Positions 1 to 12,600 of a stretch of 64,000 nt of DNA are shown here, in pieces. Both the position numbers and the translations under genes were made by a program. This stretch comes from Brachypodium distachyon (taxonomy: Eukaryota; Streptophyta; Magnoliopsida; Poales; Poaceae). The stretch lies in assembly GCF_000005505.3 (NCBI RefSeq), contig NC_016131.3, positions 8,019,501-8,083,500 of the forward strand, given 5' to 3'. Position 1 is the first letter of the stretch. Each line of letters begins with the position of its first letter. The notes beneath the pieces are model-generated. The model did not search any database, was not told the origin of the DNA, and was given only the letters and a program-made list of their open reading frames with translations.

Positions 1-764
1 AAAAATATCTAGTGTTGTTCGGAGTCAGGTGGAAGAAAGAGAAGAAATATTATTTAATGTCCATCATGCCTTTTTTATGAAAGGGTACGGAATGATCTGG
101 ACCGTTTTTATGTTTTCGTTGGAGGAGGGGAGGGTGCGTTGAATCAGAAACCTTTATTAAATGACGTGGAAAGACAATATTGACTCAACATTATAAATGC
201 ACTTTAAAAAATGGGTGCATCGACTATGCTCAATTAGTACTCCTACTAATCAGACTGATCCTGCAGCACATGTGGAATCCAATCGGTGATCATCGAGGCA
301 GATGTCCGCTGGAACAACCCTCTGCTGGTACACTATTTTTCTACAGGGACCTTCCGCTAAATTAATCACAGTAGGCTGATGTAGCAAACTACGATGCTCG
401 CTCGACGTTAACATTCGGAATCCCCGATTTGTCCTCCTCCACTTGGACGTCTCAACCTTAAACACGCCTCGCAGGTCATTTTCGTGACAAGGAAGGGAAC
501 CCAGTTCCAATCCTGGGCTGTCAAAAAAATAGCACAAGAAAGAGGATGATGCCTTGCGGAGAACAGCATCATCCGTCCGAGACGACGCTGATATTCCCCG
601 GGCTCCACCAGCAATGTGGCAGTCTTTGCTAACCAAAATCATGTGTATATTAGCTGGTCCGTCCAGACCTAATCGGCCCCCCCATCTGTACTGCTTCCAA
701 CTCCCTGGAAAAGTACACCTAAACTGCTCCATCTGTACTGGAGAGGCCCCGCATATGATGATGT
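1..764. other. Intergenic stretch, no gene recognised
   Basis: An open frame of 160 codons runs on the minus strand (250-732), but its translation matches no family I know, has no convincing domain, and overlaps other random frames. The last eight bases before the next element (757-764) look like a target duplication of the inverted-repeat element that follows. Confidence 0.5.
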
Positions 765-1816
765 GAGTCTTTTTACGGTACCCTTATACTGTTTGAAGAG
801 AGGAACCAATATATAATATCCACCGTTGGTTTCTAAAGGGTGGAATAGACATTTATTTTTTGAGATAATCCTTAATTAGGAGTAAAATGTCCGTGGTGGG
901 CTTCAGATACGGCCCATTCTTTGTGTTCGCCTGTGTGCTCTTGCCGGCGGTGCCGGAGCTAGGCTTTCATGGTCGTGTCCGTCTAGATCCTGCCATCATC
1001 GTCCTCACCTGCAAGCCCCGCCTCGACCTTGCCGGCAATCACCATCGGCCCGACTGCCCGAGCCCTTGTTGACCTTGCCGGCAAGCCCAGCGGGCGCCGG
1101 CCGTCTCAAGCTCTCAGCTCCCTGACCACAGCATGCAAGTGAACATTGAAGCAGTGGGGATATCCGCCATATAACTCCAAATTAAAGTTCACAAGGATGG
1201 GTGATTTTCTCTTTGCGAAGCGAACCTAGCTAGGTGCCTAGGTGTGCATAGTCCGTAGATCGTCAGGCACATCACCATCTTCTGACTAATCATGAATGCT
1301 CTGTCTAGGATATGGATTCAGCACTTTGCATCGATCATGAGAATTCACTTATATTTGAACTAGAGGCATGTTGAAGCAAGAACAGTTCAGAATCCCCACA
1401 AAGGAGCCTGAGACGGCCGGCGCCGCTGGGCTTGTTGGCGACGTCTCCGGTCTCGACAAGGGCTCAGGCAGTCGGGCTGATGGTGCTTGCCGGCAAGTCC
1501 GACGAGGGCTGGGGCTGGCGAGGCTTGCAGAGTTGCAGGTCAGATCGATGATGGCAGGATCTAGAGAGGACCATGACCACGAGTGCCCTGCTAGCGAGGT
1601 CGACCGGCACCGCCGGCAAGAGCAAACAGGCGAACACCGGATGGGCCGTATCTGAAGCCCACTACTACGGACGTTTTACTGCTAATTAGGAATTATCCCT
1701 CCTAAAAAAAGAATTGTCTTAAAAAAGAAATGTCTATTCTACCCTTTAAAAACCAACGGTGGATATTGTATACTGCTTCTTCTCCTCTAACAGTATAGGG
1801 TACCATAAAAAAGCTC
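765..1816. mobile_element. Fold-back MULE-like element with very long terminal inverted repeats
   Basis: The left arm (about 765-1125) and the reverse complement of the right arm (about 1385-1816) match over roughly 350 bp with small indels. Shared landmarks, in the same order, are the GGTACCC-TATACTGTT end, a TATCCACCGTTGGTTT block, GGGCTTCAGATACGGCCCAT, CTTGCCGGCGGTGCCGG, TAGATCCTGCCATCATCG and CGCCGGCCGTCTCA. Only about 260 bp of unique DNA separates the arms. The flanks GATGATGT (757-764) and GATAATGT (1817-1824) match at 7 of 8 positions, which fits an aged 8-9 bp target duplication of Mutator or hAT type. There is no transposase ORF, so it is non-autonomous. The inner GC-rich part of the arms could be captured gene DNA (Pack-MULE-like), but I cannot name a source. 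Family assignment is inference; the inverted repeat is seen directly. Confidence 0.75.
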
Positions 1817-4800
1817 GATAATGTAGATCTAGTGCGACCGATTTTACCCGAACCGTGGAAAGCCGGCTTCATACTGCAGGATTTCCTTTTTAAGTGAAAG
1901 CTTGGAGCATACAGAGAAAAGAGGTACGGATTTCACAAGTAGGTTTTGGCCATGAAAATAAATTCTGAACCAAAGGCTTTTAATGATTTTCTGTCGTGTA
2001 ATGCGATTGAGCACCGGAGAACAAGTGGTTCAGGCCTTAGAATCGTTACCTCTGTAGTTTATCCTCCCGAATATCGCACAATCGCATATACAGAGATCGA
2101 TCGGATATTCAAAGTGTGTCCACAGTTCACGTCATGTAGTGTCTTAATTAATCGGATCTGTATAGATGTAGTACGTTGTGTGTTTTTTGTGTTTGCCTTT
2201 TTCTGCCTTTCCTTTGCTTAGCAACAGAGAGTTCCTTCGAGCAAAGCTCTCGGTCTATAAAGGGAGTCCGTGAGTTGTACGCGTGGACCGGTAGCACGTA
2301 CGCAAAGATGCAGGCAACTAAGCAAGTGCTTGTCTACTGGGCATATATGATTATCTAGAAACCTCACGTTTTGTCAATTTTTAGGAATAGCAAACTCGAG
2401 GTAAAAGCTGCTACTGATTAAGATGGTACTACGTACGTACACGGCTTTATCTGCATGTCATGTTAATCAGGATTGAATCAGGAACTTCAGTTGGAGCAAA
2501 GGTTTGCAGTTTGCTTGTAGCTAGCTAGCCCGTTCTTCCGTGCTCGTTTTACCGACGACGTACTTTGATTTGAGCAATATATGACCCGACCGGCCATGCA
2601 TGTCACTGTAGTTAGAGAAAAAAAAATCAGCTTTAAGCAGCTAAAAAAAAGAATTGCGTGAGTGGGACTCTGTTGTTGATTGTATGGACACGTTCAGAAA
2701 AGGCACGAAAAAGTAATGTGAGCGGCATGGAATTAAACCGAACTCGCACAAAAGTTCATCCGAAAAGTTTCGGCCGAGGGCACCCCATACTAACATTCAA
2801 TCAATTTAACAATACCCGGAACCACCATCTCGCTTAAAGCCTCCAATTGGCAGCAGCGGGGACGGCCGGATGGGAGACTCCAGACTCCACAATTGGCACT
2901 TTGGCAGCAGCAAAAGCGAGATAATAGTACTACCGGTGGGGATTGGACCGACGGGCACCTGATGCCATCGTGGCTTTGGTTTGGCGCGCGCGGAGATGAG
3001 GACTACGACGGGTGGTCCGTCCGTCGCAGGGGATTTTGACGTCCGGTTCTGCTGGACCGATCGAAGCGGCTCCTGATTTTGACGGAAACGCCTCCCGCCT
3101 TCCGTGCCGTGGAATTGGGACGCGATTCCCCTTCCCTAACTCGGGCGGAAGCGGAACGGCCCGGAGGAATCCACAATGCCCGCGGGTAGTTACGGGCGTT
3201 CCAATAAAGCGTCGGTCAGAGTACATGCATGTTCGTGTATCGGCGGCGAGCCGGTAGCCACAATTTGATATGGTTACGGTATACTGTATGAGTACAGTAC
3301 CTGAGAAGATAGCAAAAGCGAGAGAAAAAACGTGAAGAAGATGGCTATGTGGAGTTGGAATTAAAAACCAAAAAGGACCATTTTGTTCCGTCCAGGAGTC
3401 ATTTTCGTGGGTTGGGGAGTCCGGTACTTTTCAATTTCCGGTGTTGAATTATCATGTACTAACCCTTTGTACTCTAAAATTATAAGATGTTCTACTGTAC
3501 CTTTTATTGTAAGTCATTTAAAAAAAAGATTTGACAAAGATTATGTAAAAGTATAGCAATGTACTATGCAATAACTAAAAAGTATAATATGATGATGCAC
3601 ACTATGATGATTTATAATAAAAACTAATTTGCAGTTCTAGACGTTGGTAGATTGTTCTCAAACTTGGTCAAATTCTAAGAGATTTGATTTAGGACAAAAC
3701 TAGAACATCTTGTAAACAGATAGAGTAGAACACTCCGATTCTTATTAAAAATTATTTCACAATAGAAAAACATGGTATCTACCTCTAAGAAATATTGGCA
3801 GCTTGACCACGGATAAAAATAAATGAAAACATCCAAACAAAATAAACAAATAAAGCTTCAAAAAAATGTTGAAGGTACCATAATGTCTCGGAATTTTGAA
3901 GCTCGTAATATCAGAAAATAGATCAAATTAAAATGTATTGAAGTAGTAGAAGAAATGATTTATGTATTTTCCAAAAAAAATGCTATCTACCTTTTCATCT
4001 TTTACTTGTTCATATTTTCCGTTTGTTTGATCTACTTTGATCTTGTAATTTTCTAGACGTAGGATATTAGTGACTTAAAGACACAATTTTTAAAAGGTAT
4101 ATTTTCTATAAAGTTAGTTAAACTTAGATAAATTTGACTTAGGAAAAACATATACATATATACAACTATTTTGAAGCAGATAGAGTACTAATAGTATAAT
4201 GATTAATAATGGTTTTGAAGTTTAAATGTATGTCTCATGTTTGGATGTATGCTTTTAAGAAAACTTGCATATGCTACGCGACTAGTAATAAATTAGGCCA
4301 AATTGTCGGTCCGTCTTCGATATAGAAATCGAAATGTTAATCTCAGGAAAAGGCTAGCCGAACGTAAATGAGATATGACGCGGTCCAACGCAAGAAGAAA
4401 CCTGAAGTATGTTTGAGTAAAACATGCATACTCTAAAAAAAGGAGTAAAACATGCATACTACCCTCGGACGTTGGCGTGATGGCTCCCGCGTAGATATTC
4501 ATCCGGTTCTCCTCGATCTCGATCTATCCGCCTTCTGTTAATCTGTATCTTTCTCCAGCTGCTGCGGCGGCGGCGTTGGCCTGGTTTGTGACTGCGATTG
4601 CGATGACAGAAAAGAGACGGAGGGCGTACTTCGCTGGGTTGTGACGCCTCTCCAAGCAGGACACCTGGGGCAACATCCGTATTTGCGTCGCACGGCTGAC
4701 GGAGCTCCTAGCCACAACGCCGGGACACGACTGTGCAACCAGAGGAAAAACATTTGTGTTTGTTTTTTTCTGAAACACGGCGTCAGGACAGAACGGCGTT

Positions 4801-6430
4801 CACATGCAGTGTACAACGTGCAACTGGCGGGTGTCAATTTTGGAGTGCCCACAACGTGCGTGGGTTAACGCCCGGCCGCGCCCAGACGTGGGCGAGTACG
4901 GCGGGTCTCTCCGGCGTGCGTGGCGACACGGGCACCTTGGCACAAAAAACACGTGAGTACGTGACACAAAGAGCTACAGCGGGCTTGGCCTTTCCCCAAG
5001 CAGCCGTTCTGCGCGCCGCAGTATGGCAGCCGCAGCATATTACCGTGAGTCTCGTCCCGCCCACCCATCCATCGAGCCAGTAGGCCCAGTATGCAGCCTG
5101 CCATGCAGGAGCTGCTTAATTCGCGATTAGAATCCCCTAAAAAAGAATCGCGATTAGAAGTTCAGAACTATCTGTGCATATTTGTGCTGTAAATTATGCA
5201 TTGGATCCACATCAATCAATTGTGTAGGTTCACATGGTTATATCAAACTATTTGTTCCCTACTTTTATGCAAATTTCGATCTTAGGCTTATGTTGTAACA
5301 TTCTTAAAGAGTACTCCTCTGTAGGTGAAACTAGGTGATTCCCCGCGCGTTGTCGCAGAAAATTATATATGAACGTCTAGATATGATTTTAGAAACAAAT
5401 GATGATAATATGATTTAATGTAAAAGAAATGTGAATATTCTGGGACAAAAGGATTTCATCATTCATAACACATGTGCAACAAAACAATAAGTGTAATTTT
5501 GATGTGCATGAACATTAACAATTTCGAAGAAATCGAAAAGTGAAACTTCGTCAACCTAAATATTTGCAGATTTTAGAAAAAATGACGTACATATCATGAA
5601 AATATGTGTGTTGGTGAAATATTTATATGCAACGTGAAGATGAAAAATCCTAGGATTCAAAATATTAAATTCGAATGGACTACCAAAATTGATTCGTAGA
5701 GTACCACAACACATGATGTGGACGGTGATGTGGAGACTTTGAATACCCATGATGTGCATGATGTGGACACCTTGCAGTAAAGCTTGCAAACATTAATTGC
5801 ACTTAGTGAGAATCAACTTTATAGATTATTATTACCTGCTTTTCACAAAGAATGGTGCCCACATATTTCGAGATCGGATTTTGATAAATGATTAATTTAT
5901 ACAGTTGGAAACATTTTTGAAATACAAATAAAATGATATAATATTTATAGCATGTAACTCTCGAATCATTAGTGTAATTATTGGTCAAAGTAAAATTTTG
6001 AAATGCTTTCGTTTCCTTGTAAGTGAAAAGGATGGAGTAGTTATTATCGACTTATCGTCCCGTGATTGATGTCAAACGTCATTAGTGGATATTATCTCTG
6101 AAATTCTGTACCAGAAATCAAAAGATCATTGGCTTCTGCCCTAACATCATAAACGGGAAAGCATGACGAAGTGAATATCACGAACAAAAGAATATTATGC
6201 GGAGTTTGATCGACAGAGACCAAAATCACACTCAAAGCCAAAAAAAGGAAAACGATGCCAGCTCGGGCAGTTGCCACGTATCTCTGGCTCCGGCATACTC
6301 GACCCGTCGTCGACGGACTCGCGATCGCAAGTCACTCACGGGATCACGGCTCTCCGTCAAGTACTCAAGTCCCCGACGAGTCGTGACGAGCAAAAAGAAG
6401 AAGTAACCAACCGTCGTCGAAGCAGCCGTT
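1817..6430. other. Intergenic region, no supported gene
   Basis: Mostly AT-rich DNA with short GC-rich islands (about 2930-3250 and 4540-5100) whose open frames on both strands match no family I recognise. Segments near 3465-3735 and 4050-4195 carry degenerate pieces of Stowaway-type MITE sequence (shared motifs like ATAAGATGTTCT and its complement). The last few hundred bases should contain the promoter of the ORP gene that follows. Confidence 0.5.
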
Positions 6431-6455
6431 TACCCCACTCCTTCCCGACTCCCCG

Positions 6456-6630
6456 GCATTTAAACCCCTTCACCCACCTCTGCCCCTCCTTTCCTAATAA
6501 AATGCGCCCGTTCCGAGCGCCGAAATTAAGGAACAAAATTAAACCTAACATATCCGCTTCCCCGGCCTCCTCCTCGCCGGCCAGCGCGGCGAGCGCACGC
6601 GTCACCGCCGCGCCCGATCCGGACAGCTCC
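6456..6630 (+). promoter_or_regulatory. Core promoter and 5' leader of the ORP gene
   Basis: A TATA-like CATTTAAACC sits at 6458-6467, in pyrimidine-rich DNA typical of grass leaders, about 170 bp before the chosen ATG. An in-frame ATG at 6502 lies in this leader and would add 43 residues rich in Ala, Ser and Pro. I prefer the later ATG (6631) because the peptide MHPFCC that begins there is, as I recall, the conserved start of plant ORP1-type proteins. The TATA call is weak. Confidence 0.35.
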
Positions 6631-9600
6631 ATGCACCCATTCTGCTGCGTGCCAGCCCCTGTGTCCGTCTCCCCCGCCGCCTCAGTCGCTAACTCCTCCG
6701 CCGCTGCGGCGGCGGCCGCGTCCTCCGCGGCGGCGGGGCTCCCCGCCGTGGTGCCGCCGTCGCCGCCGCCGCCACCGCCCATGCCGCCCCCTTCCACGCG
6801 CAGCACCTCGTCTGGTGGCGAGCGGCGGGCGCGCGTGCCGGGCGTTGGCGGAGGCGGCTCCTCCTCGCCGCCGGAGGGGGTGAAGCTGAACGAGATCGTC
6901 GGCGGCGGCATCTCCGGGGTCCTCTACAAGTGGGTCAACTACGGTCGCGGGTGGCGGCCACGGTGGTTCGCGCTCCACGACGGCGTGCTCTCCTACTATA
7001 AGATCCACGGGCCCGACCGCATCGTCCTCTCCCGCGATACCGAGCGGGGCGCCAAGGTCATCGGCGAGGACTCCCTCCGCCGCCTCTCCCGCCCCTCAAC
7101 TTCCTCCTCGTCCTCCCACTCCAACGGCCACCACCCACCACGCAAGCCCCTCGGAGAAATCCACCTCAAGGTCATCCGTTCGATTCGCTTCCGTGATCCG
7201 CAGATCCGTTTGGTCTGTTTCTGACGATGAAATGGATTGCTTGTGTCTGCAGGTGTCGACCGTGAGAGAAAGCAGATCAGACGACAAGAGGTTCTCGATC
7301 TTCTCGGGGACGAAGAGGCTGCACCTGCGGGCGGAGACAAGGGAGGACAGGGCGGCGTGGCTGGAGGCGCTGCGGGCCACTAAAGAGATGTTCCCGAGGA
7401 TGTCCACAAGCGAGATGGTGGGGCCAGGTGACACCGCGGCGGCCGTGGCGGTCTCAACAGAGCGCCTAAGGCAGCGGCTGCAGCAGGAAGGGGTCAGCGA
7501 GACGGCCATTGCTGACAGCGAGAGGATCGTGCGCGCCGAGTTCGAGGCACTACACAAGCAGCTTGTGCTTCTCAAGCAGAAGCAGGCGTTCCTCCTTGAC
7601 ACCCTCCGCCATCTAGAGGTACTCACATTAATCAAACTCAGCTTCGAATGTAGTCTGATCGTGCATGAAGTGGAACATTTTGCTATACATGGTTGAATTA
7701 ATTGAAGAAACAAGTACATATCTACTGATGTACATTGACGTACAAAAGATTTTTGCCTTTTGTTGCTTACACCGACTGACATTAATCTAAATGTACTTCG
7801 AAGATTTGAATACGAGTGACACTCTATAGGTTGTGCTGTAAGTTCTTCGTTTCTTTTAACTACCTGACACCGTTGTTTTATTGACTTTGTCATATCGTAC
7901 TTGACCCCCAAGTAATTGAATGTGCTATCCAAACTAAATACCACGGTTGTTTAATGGGTACAGAAACCTAAGTTGAGTGTTAACTCCATGGAAGTGGAAA
8001 CTATATGTAAATGTTTTGAAACTCTCAAGAAACTTATAGATACCAGGGGAGGAATCCTGAGAACCAAAGATACTCGAATAGAATTGCTTTATTTCTGAAG
8101 AGTCTCGAATAGAATTGCTGGCGCATTCGAGTGGAATTCAGTGAATATTTGAATAAATTTATTTTCTGTTAGATGCTATGTTCAATTCTTTTTGTCAAGT
8201 ACTGGTGAACTATATTAATACTAAACCCTAACTCTGCTTTCTGCCACCCAATTCAATCCTAACTGCGCAAACCACTGGGATTTAGCACTTTGCACCAGTG
8301 CGCGGCATCTTGTTGCCATTTCTTCTAGAACCCTTCTTTATCGTGCGCTGTGAACTTGCAAGAGAAGAGATAATGGCTATGGATGATTGGGCACAGATAA
8401 TCGGGTCTTGTCTGGTTGGGTTGAAGTCGAAACCTGTGGCTATATGCAACGTGATGTCAAAATGGATGATAGTATGTGCAAAGATATCCAAACCAATAAT
8501 GCCTATTGAATTTTTCTGGATATCTAGAACTTGGATTAATTCTGTGCAATTCTACTTATATCTGTGTTGAAGTTCTCTAGATTTCTTGTTGCTGTGGTTT
8601 GCTGTGCTGTGCTGCTTACATGTACAACCCTGCAGTCCTGCACTCACTGGACCCTTCCAGAATTACACTCAAAGTCCATGTGAAAAATCTTATGTCAGAT
8701 AATATGCACATGAGATAACCTCCTAAATCGGACATGAGTAGGAGGCATGTCAGGCAAAGAAACATATCATTGTTGTTGCAGAATGAAGAGAGTATAGCTC
8801 ACTCTGGATTTCTACTTTTTTTTTTCTTCCTTTTGTGTTCATTTAATCTTGTGCCATTTGGCAATCAGATGGTGTAAGTTTTCCTTCCGTTGGCGCTCTT
8901 CCAATTGCACTGATTGTAAGATGCATTCTGATGTTTATAAGCAACTTTAGATCAACTCAAATTTATGTTATTGATCTCCTCATCTGACAAAGTGTCGTTT
9001 TGGTGCCTTGATGTAGACAGAAAAGGTTGATTTGGAGAATACCCTTGTCGATGAGAGCCAAAGACAGTCAAAAGAGTATGGATCTGCTTCTAGACCAAAG
9101 AACGAGAAGTATAGTGGTATGGCACATTGACAATTAGTGCAAATCTTACTGCTACACATTTTATTGCTATGCGTACGCTTGTACCTTTCGGGCAGCTAAT
9201 TTGTGGGTAAAAGATGTTCACCATTATGATTTGTCCATGCTTTTACAAATTGAAATTTTCAAGATATGCCGGTAAAAAACACTGGGACTTGGTAAATTCT
9301 GCTCCGAAGTTGACATACACCATCTAAAAGACTTACTCTGGAATTGCAAACGCTTTTGCGGTGGTTTGGATCTGACTGAGTAATCAAACTATTGCCATGC
9401 ATTGGCAGTTGCAAACTTGCAATATACTAGCAGATAGACATGGGATTCAAGGGGATGTTTTGAATCCAGAATGGATAATAAGCTATTCATGCATGTGGTC
9501 TATTTCCTGGGTTCCATTATCTTTTGGGTCAACCTCCTCCCTGAGAAGTGTTTAAATGCATTATTATGGTCACCTCTGATCAGATTGAAATAAAATGACC

Positions 9601-12600
9601 ACCCTCCTATAAATGTTTGCAAATCCAAAAAAAATTATGTGAAGCAAACTTGCAAATTCATAGATCTTTTTCCACTCATCCTTTTTGTTCATGGTTTCTT
9701 CATTTTCTTTTTTTGGATACCAATTTCCTTGAGGTCTTGAATGTTGATTTAATATTTGATGTACTTCAGTGGATAAATTAAATAACTCTTGCTCTTTCTC
9801 AGAAGGAAGTGCTAGTGAATCTGATGATTATAATGAACCACAAGATCCTGCTGAAGAAGAGACCGATGATGAAGAGAACATTTATTTTGATACAACCGAT
9901 TTTCTTTCTTCTAGCTCTTTTAAAAGCAGTGGATCTGATTTCCAAAGATCTGAAGCCGGTTCGGATAATGAGGATGATTATCCGATGGATGGAATTGATC
10001 CTTCTATGAAGTCTGTTGGAATTAATTATCCATATGTAAGAAGGCGTAAGAAGCTGCCAGATCCAGTTGAGAAAGAGAAGGGTGTGAGCTTGTGGTCAAT
10101 GATCAAGGACAACATAGGAAAGGATCTCACCAAAGTTTGCCTGCCTGTTTACTTCAACGAACCTCTTTCATCATTGCAAAAATGTTTTGAGGATCTTGAG
10201 TATTCCTATCTTATTGATCGCGCATATGAATGGGGAAAAAGGGTATTTCTTCTTACTCTCTCTGTTTTCAACATGGTCACAGGAACATTCTGTGCATTTT
10301 TTCCGTAATAAATTTCAAGTAGCTTAGATGTTGGTTTTAGATTTTGCACTGTGTCATCTCCAGCTTGCAACCCATATCTCCTACTGTCTTGTAGTTTTAG
10401 CATGTATCATAGACTAGAGCATAGCAATGTACTTAATCTGATAGCTCCTTTTCGAGGAAAGCATGGCAACAACTTAGTTCTAAATGGGCTTGATTGTCTA
10501 AATATCCAGCTTACAATTGTATCAGATGCCATTTCCTATCTTGTTTTTACATCTTACATTGTCATTGAAATTCTTCCATTTTGCTGTAAGTCCATTCCAA
10601 CACATCCTAAACCGTAAGCTGGAACACTGTTTGGCCTTATCGTTTTAAGCCTTGCCTCCACGATTGTATGTCTTTTGCAAAGACACTAGAATCTTCTATG
10701 TGCATAACTGCATATTATCTATGAGTAGGGACCACAACCAGCCTGTGATTAAACATCTTTATTTGCATATTCCTATCATTATATTAACCACATTATGCAT
10801 CTTAGTATCTTACATTGCTCATCTTGAATACTCAGGGCAATAGTCTTATGAGGATTCTAAGTGTAGCAGCATTTGCTGTTTCTGGTTATGCCTCTACGGA
10901 TGGAAGAAGCTGTAAGCCCTTCAACCCCCTTCTTGGGGAGACCTATGAAGCAGATTATCCAGATAAAGGCCTCCGTTTTTTCTCAGAGAAGGTTTACTTA
11001 TGAACCTTTAGAAATTCAGTAATACGAGGAATGAGTTCTTGCTGCTAGGTTAGCATAGTTTACTATTTATTTTCACCATTATTTTCATAAAGTTTGCTAG
11101 TCATGGTGTAGCTTAACCCCTTTAAGTTTCCCATGAACTTATTATATTTCTATCTGTTATTAACTTGTTCATGTAATAGTAAGGTTTGTTGGAGTATGTA
11201 ATGCAAATGTAACTCAAAGTTTCCATTGAGACACCGCTCCAATGCTGTTTCTTTAGAACAGTTTACTGGAATACTGCTCCAGTGTTCTATCTACTTATTG
11301 CTTCTGATTAGCTGTTAAATAGCTATTGGGTCATCAAATAGCCTTTTTTATTAGATTTGCAGATACTGTAGGCTACTGCAGTTTTTCTTCAAGTTTAGTT
11401 CTATTTGGTCCCGTTTATTGGTTCATAAAAAATATGCAATACTGTTTGCCAGGTCAGTCATCATCCTATGGTTGTTGCATGCCATTGTGAGGGAACTGGC
11501 TGGAGGTTTTGGGCAGATAGCAACCTAAAGAGCAAGTTCTGGGGTCGCTCCATTCAACTTGATCCCGTTGGGATGTTAACATTGGAGTTTGATGATGGCG
11601 AAGTTTTCCAGTGGAGCAAGGTATTATTACATAGTTACCAAGATATGCTCAAACCTATGAATTATTAACTGAAAATATGCTATCACAGGTGACCACTTCC
11701 ATTTACAATCTTATACTGGGCAAACTGTATTGTGACCACTATGGTACTATGCGTATTCAAGGTAACCGTGAATATTCATGTAAGTTGAAGTTCAAGGAGC
11801 AGTCAATTATTGATCGCAACCCTCATCAGGTATTTAATAAACTGCTTGTATACTAGATGTATTTATCTGCTTGTTCTTTCTGAGTTCTCCTTTTATTTTC
11901 ATCTTTGCAGTTTGTTTGTCAGTAAGATACGCTTGTCCTTCTATGCTAGTTAATGCAAGTACTGTGTCTGTGCCTTTAGCAAGGCCTTCCTTTAAACAGT
12001 TTATATGGTTTTGGTTTTCCTTCGGAAAACAGTGAGCTTTTAGTGCGATGTTTGTCAAAGTTTGGTAAACACAGGGCATTTTAGAATCTAACTTGAAATG
12101 AGCCAAAATAAAATTTAGTTTCACTGGGTGACATATTTTCACTTTACTCTCTCGAACCAGTATGTGCAACAAAGCTTTTACAACAGAAAGAAATCTAAGA
12201 ACAATCATATCCTTTCTCTCGCTTTCATTAGTAATTCAAGAATTAACTGTCCAGTTTGCTGTAAAAATAGATTTCCTCAACAAAGAAAATACCAAGTTAT
12301 TGGATCCCATCAGATTGGCACTATTTATTAGTGAGGATTTCAAGTTCGATCTGAGTATCGGATTTAAATTACTAACAAAACACCCTTTAAAGGAAGGAGT
12401 GATGCTGCAAAACTGCTGCTATTATCTTTTGTGGAGCCTGGGAGGCGTGATTGTGTGAAGGACACTGTAGAGCCTTGGACAAGCTGTGTGTACAGGCCTC
12501 TGAGCAGAATTGGGAAAAATGATTTAAAACAGGAATGGACGATGCCAAGGACAATTAGTAGGTGAATTATTAGATTAGGAGAGCATTAAAAAACAACCAA

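Noticed and set aside
250..732. 160-codon minus-strand open frame
   Set aside because: No recognisable domain, no promoter context, and similar random frames exist on both strands here.
4524..5104. Cluster of open frames on both strands in a GC-rich island
   Set aside because: Mutually overlapping, compositionally driven, no family resemblance.
6357..7008. Long minus-strand frames opposite ORP exon 1
   Set aside because: Mirror of a GC-rich coding exon; Gly/Arg-rich low complexity.
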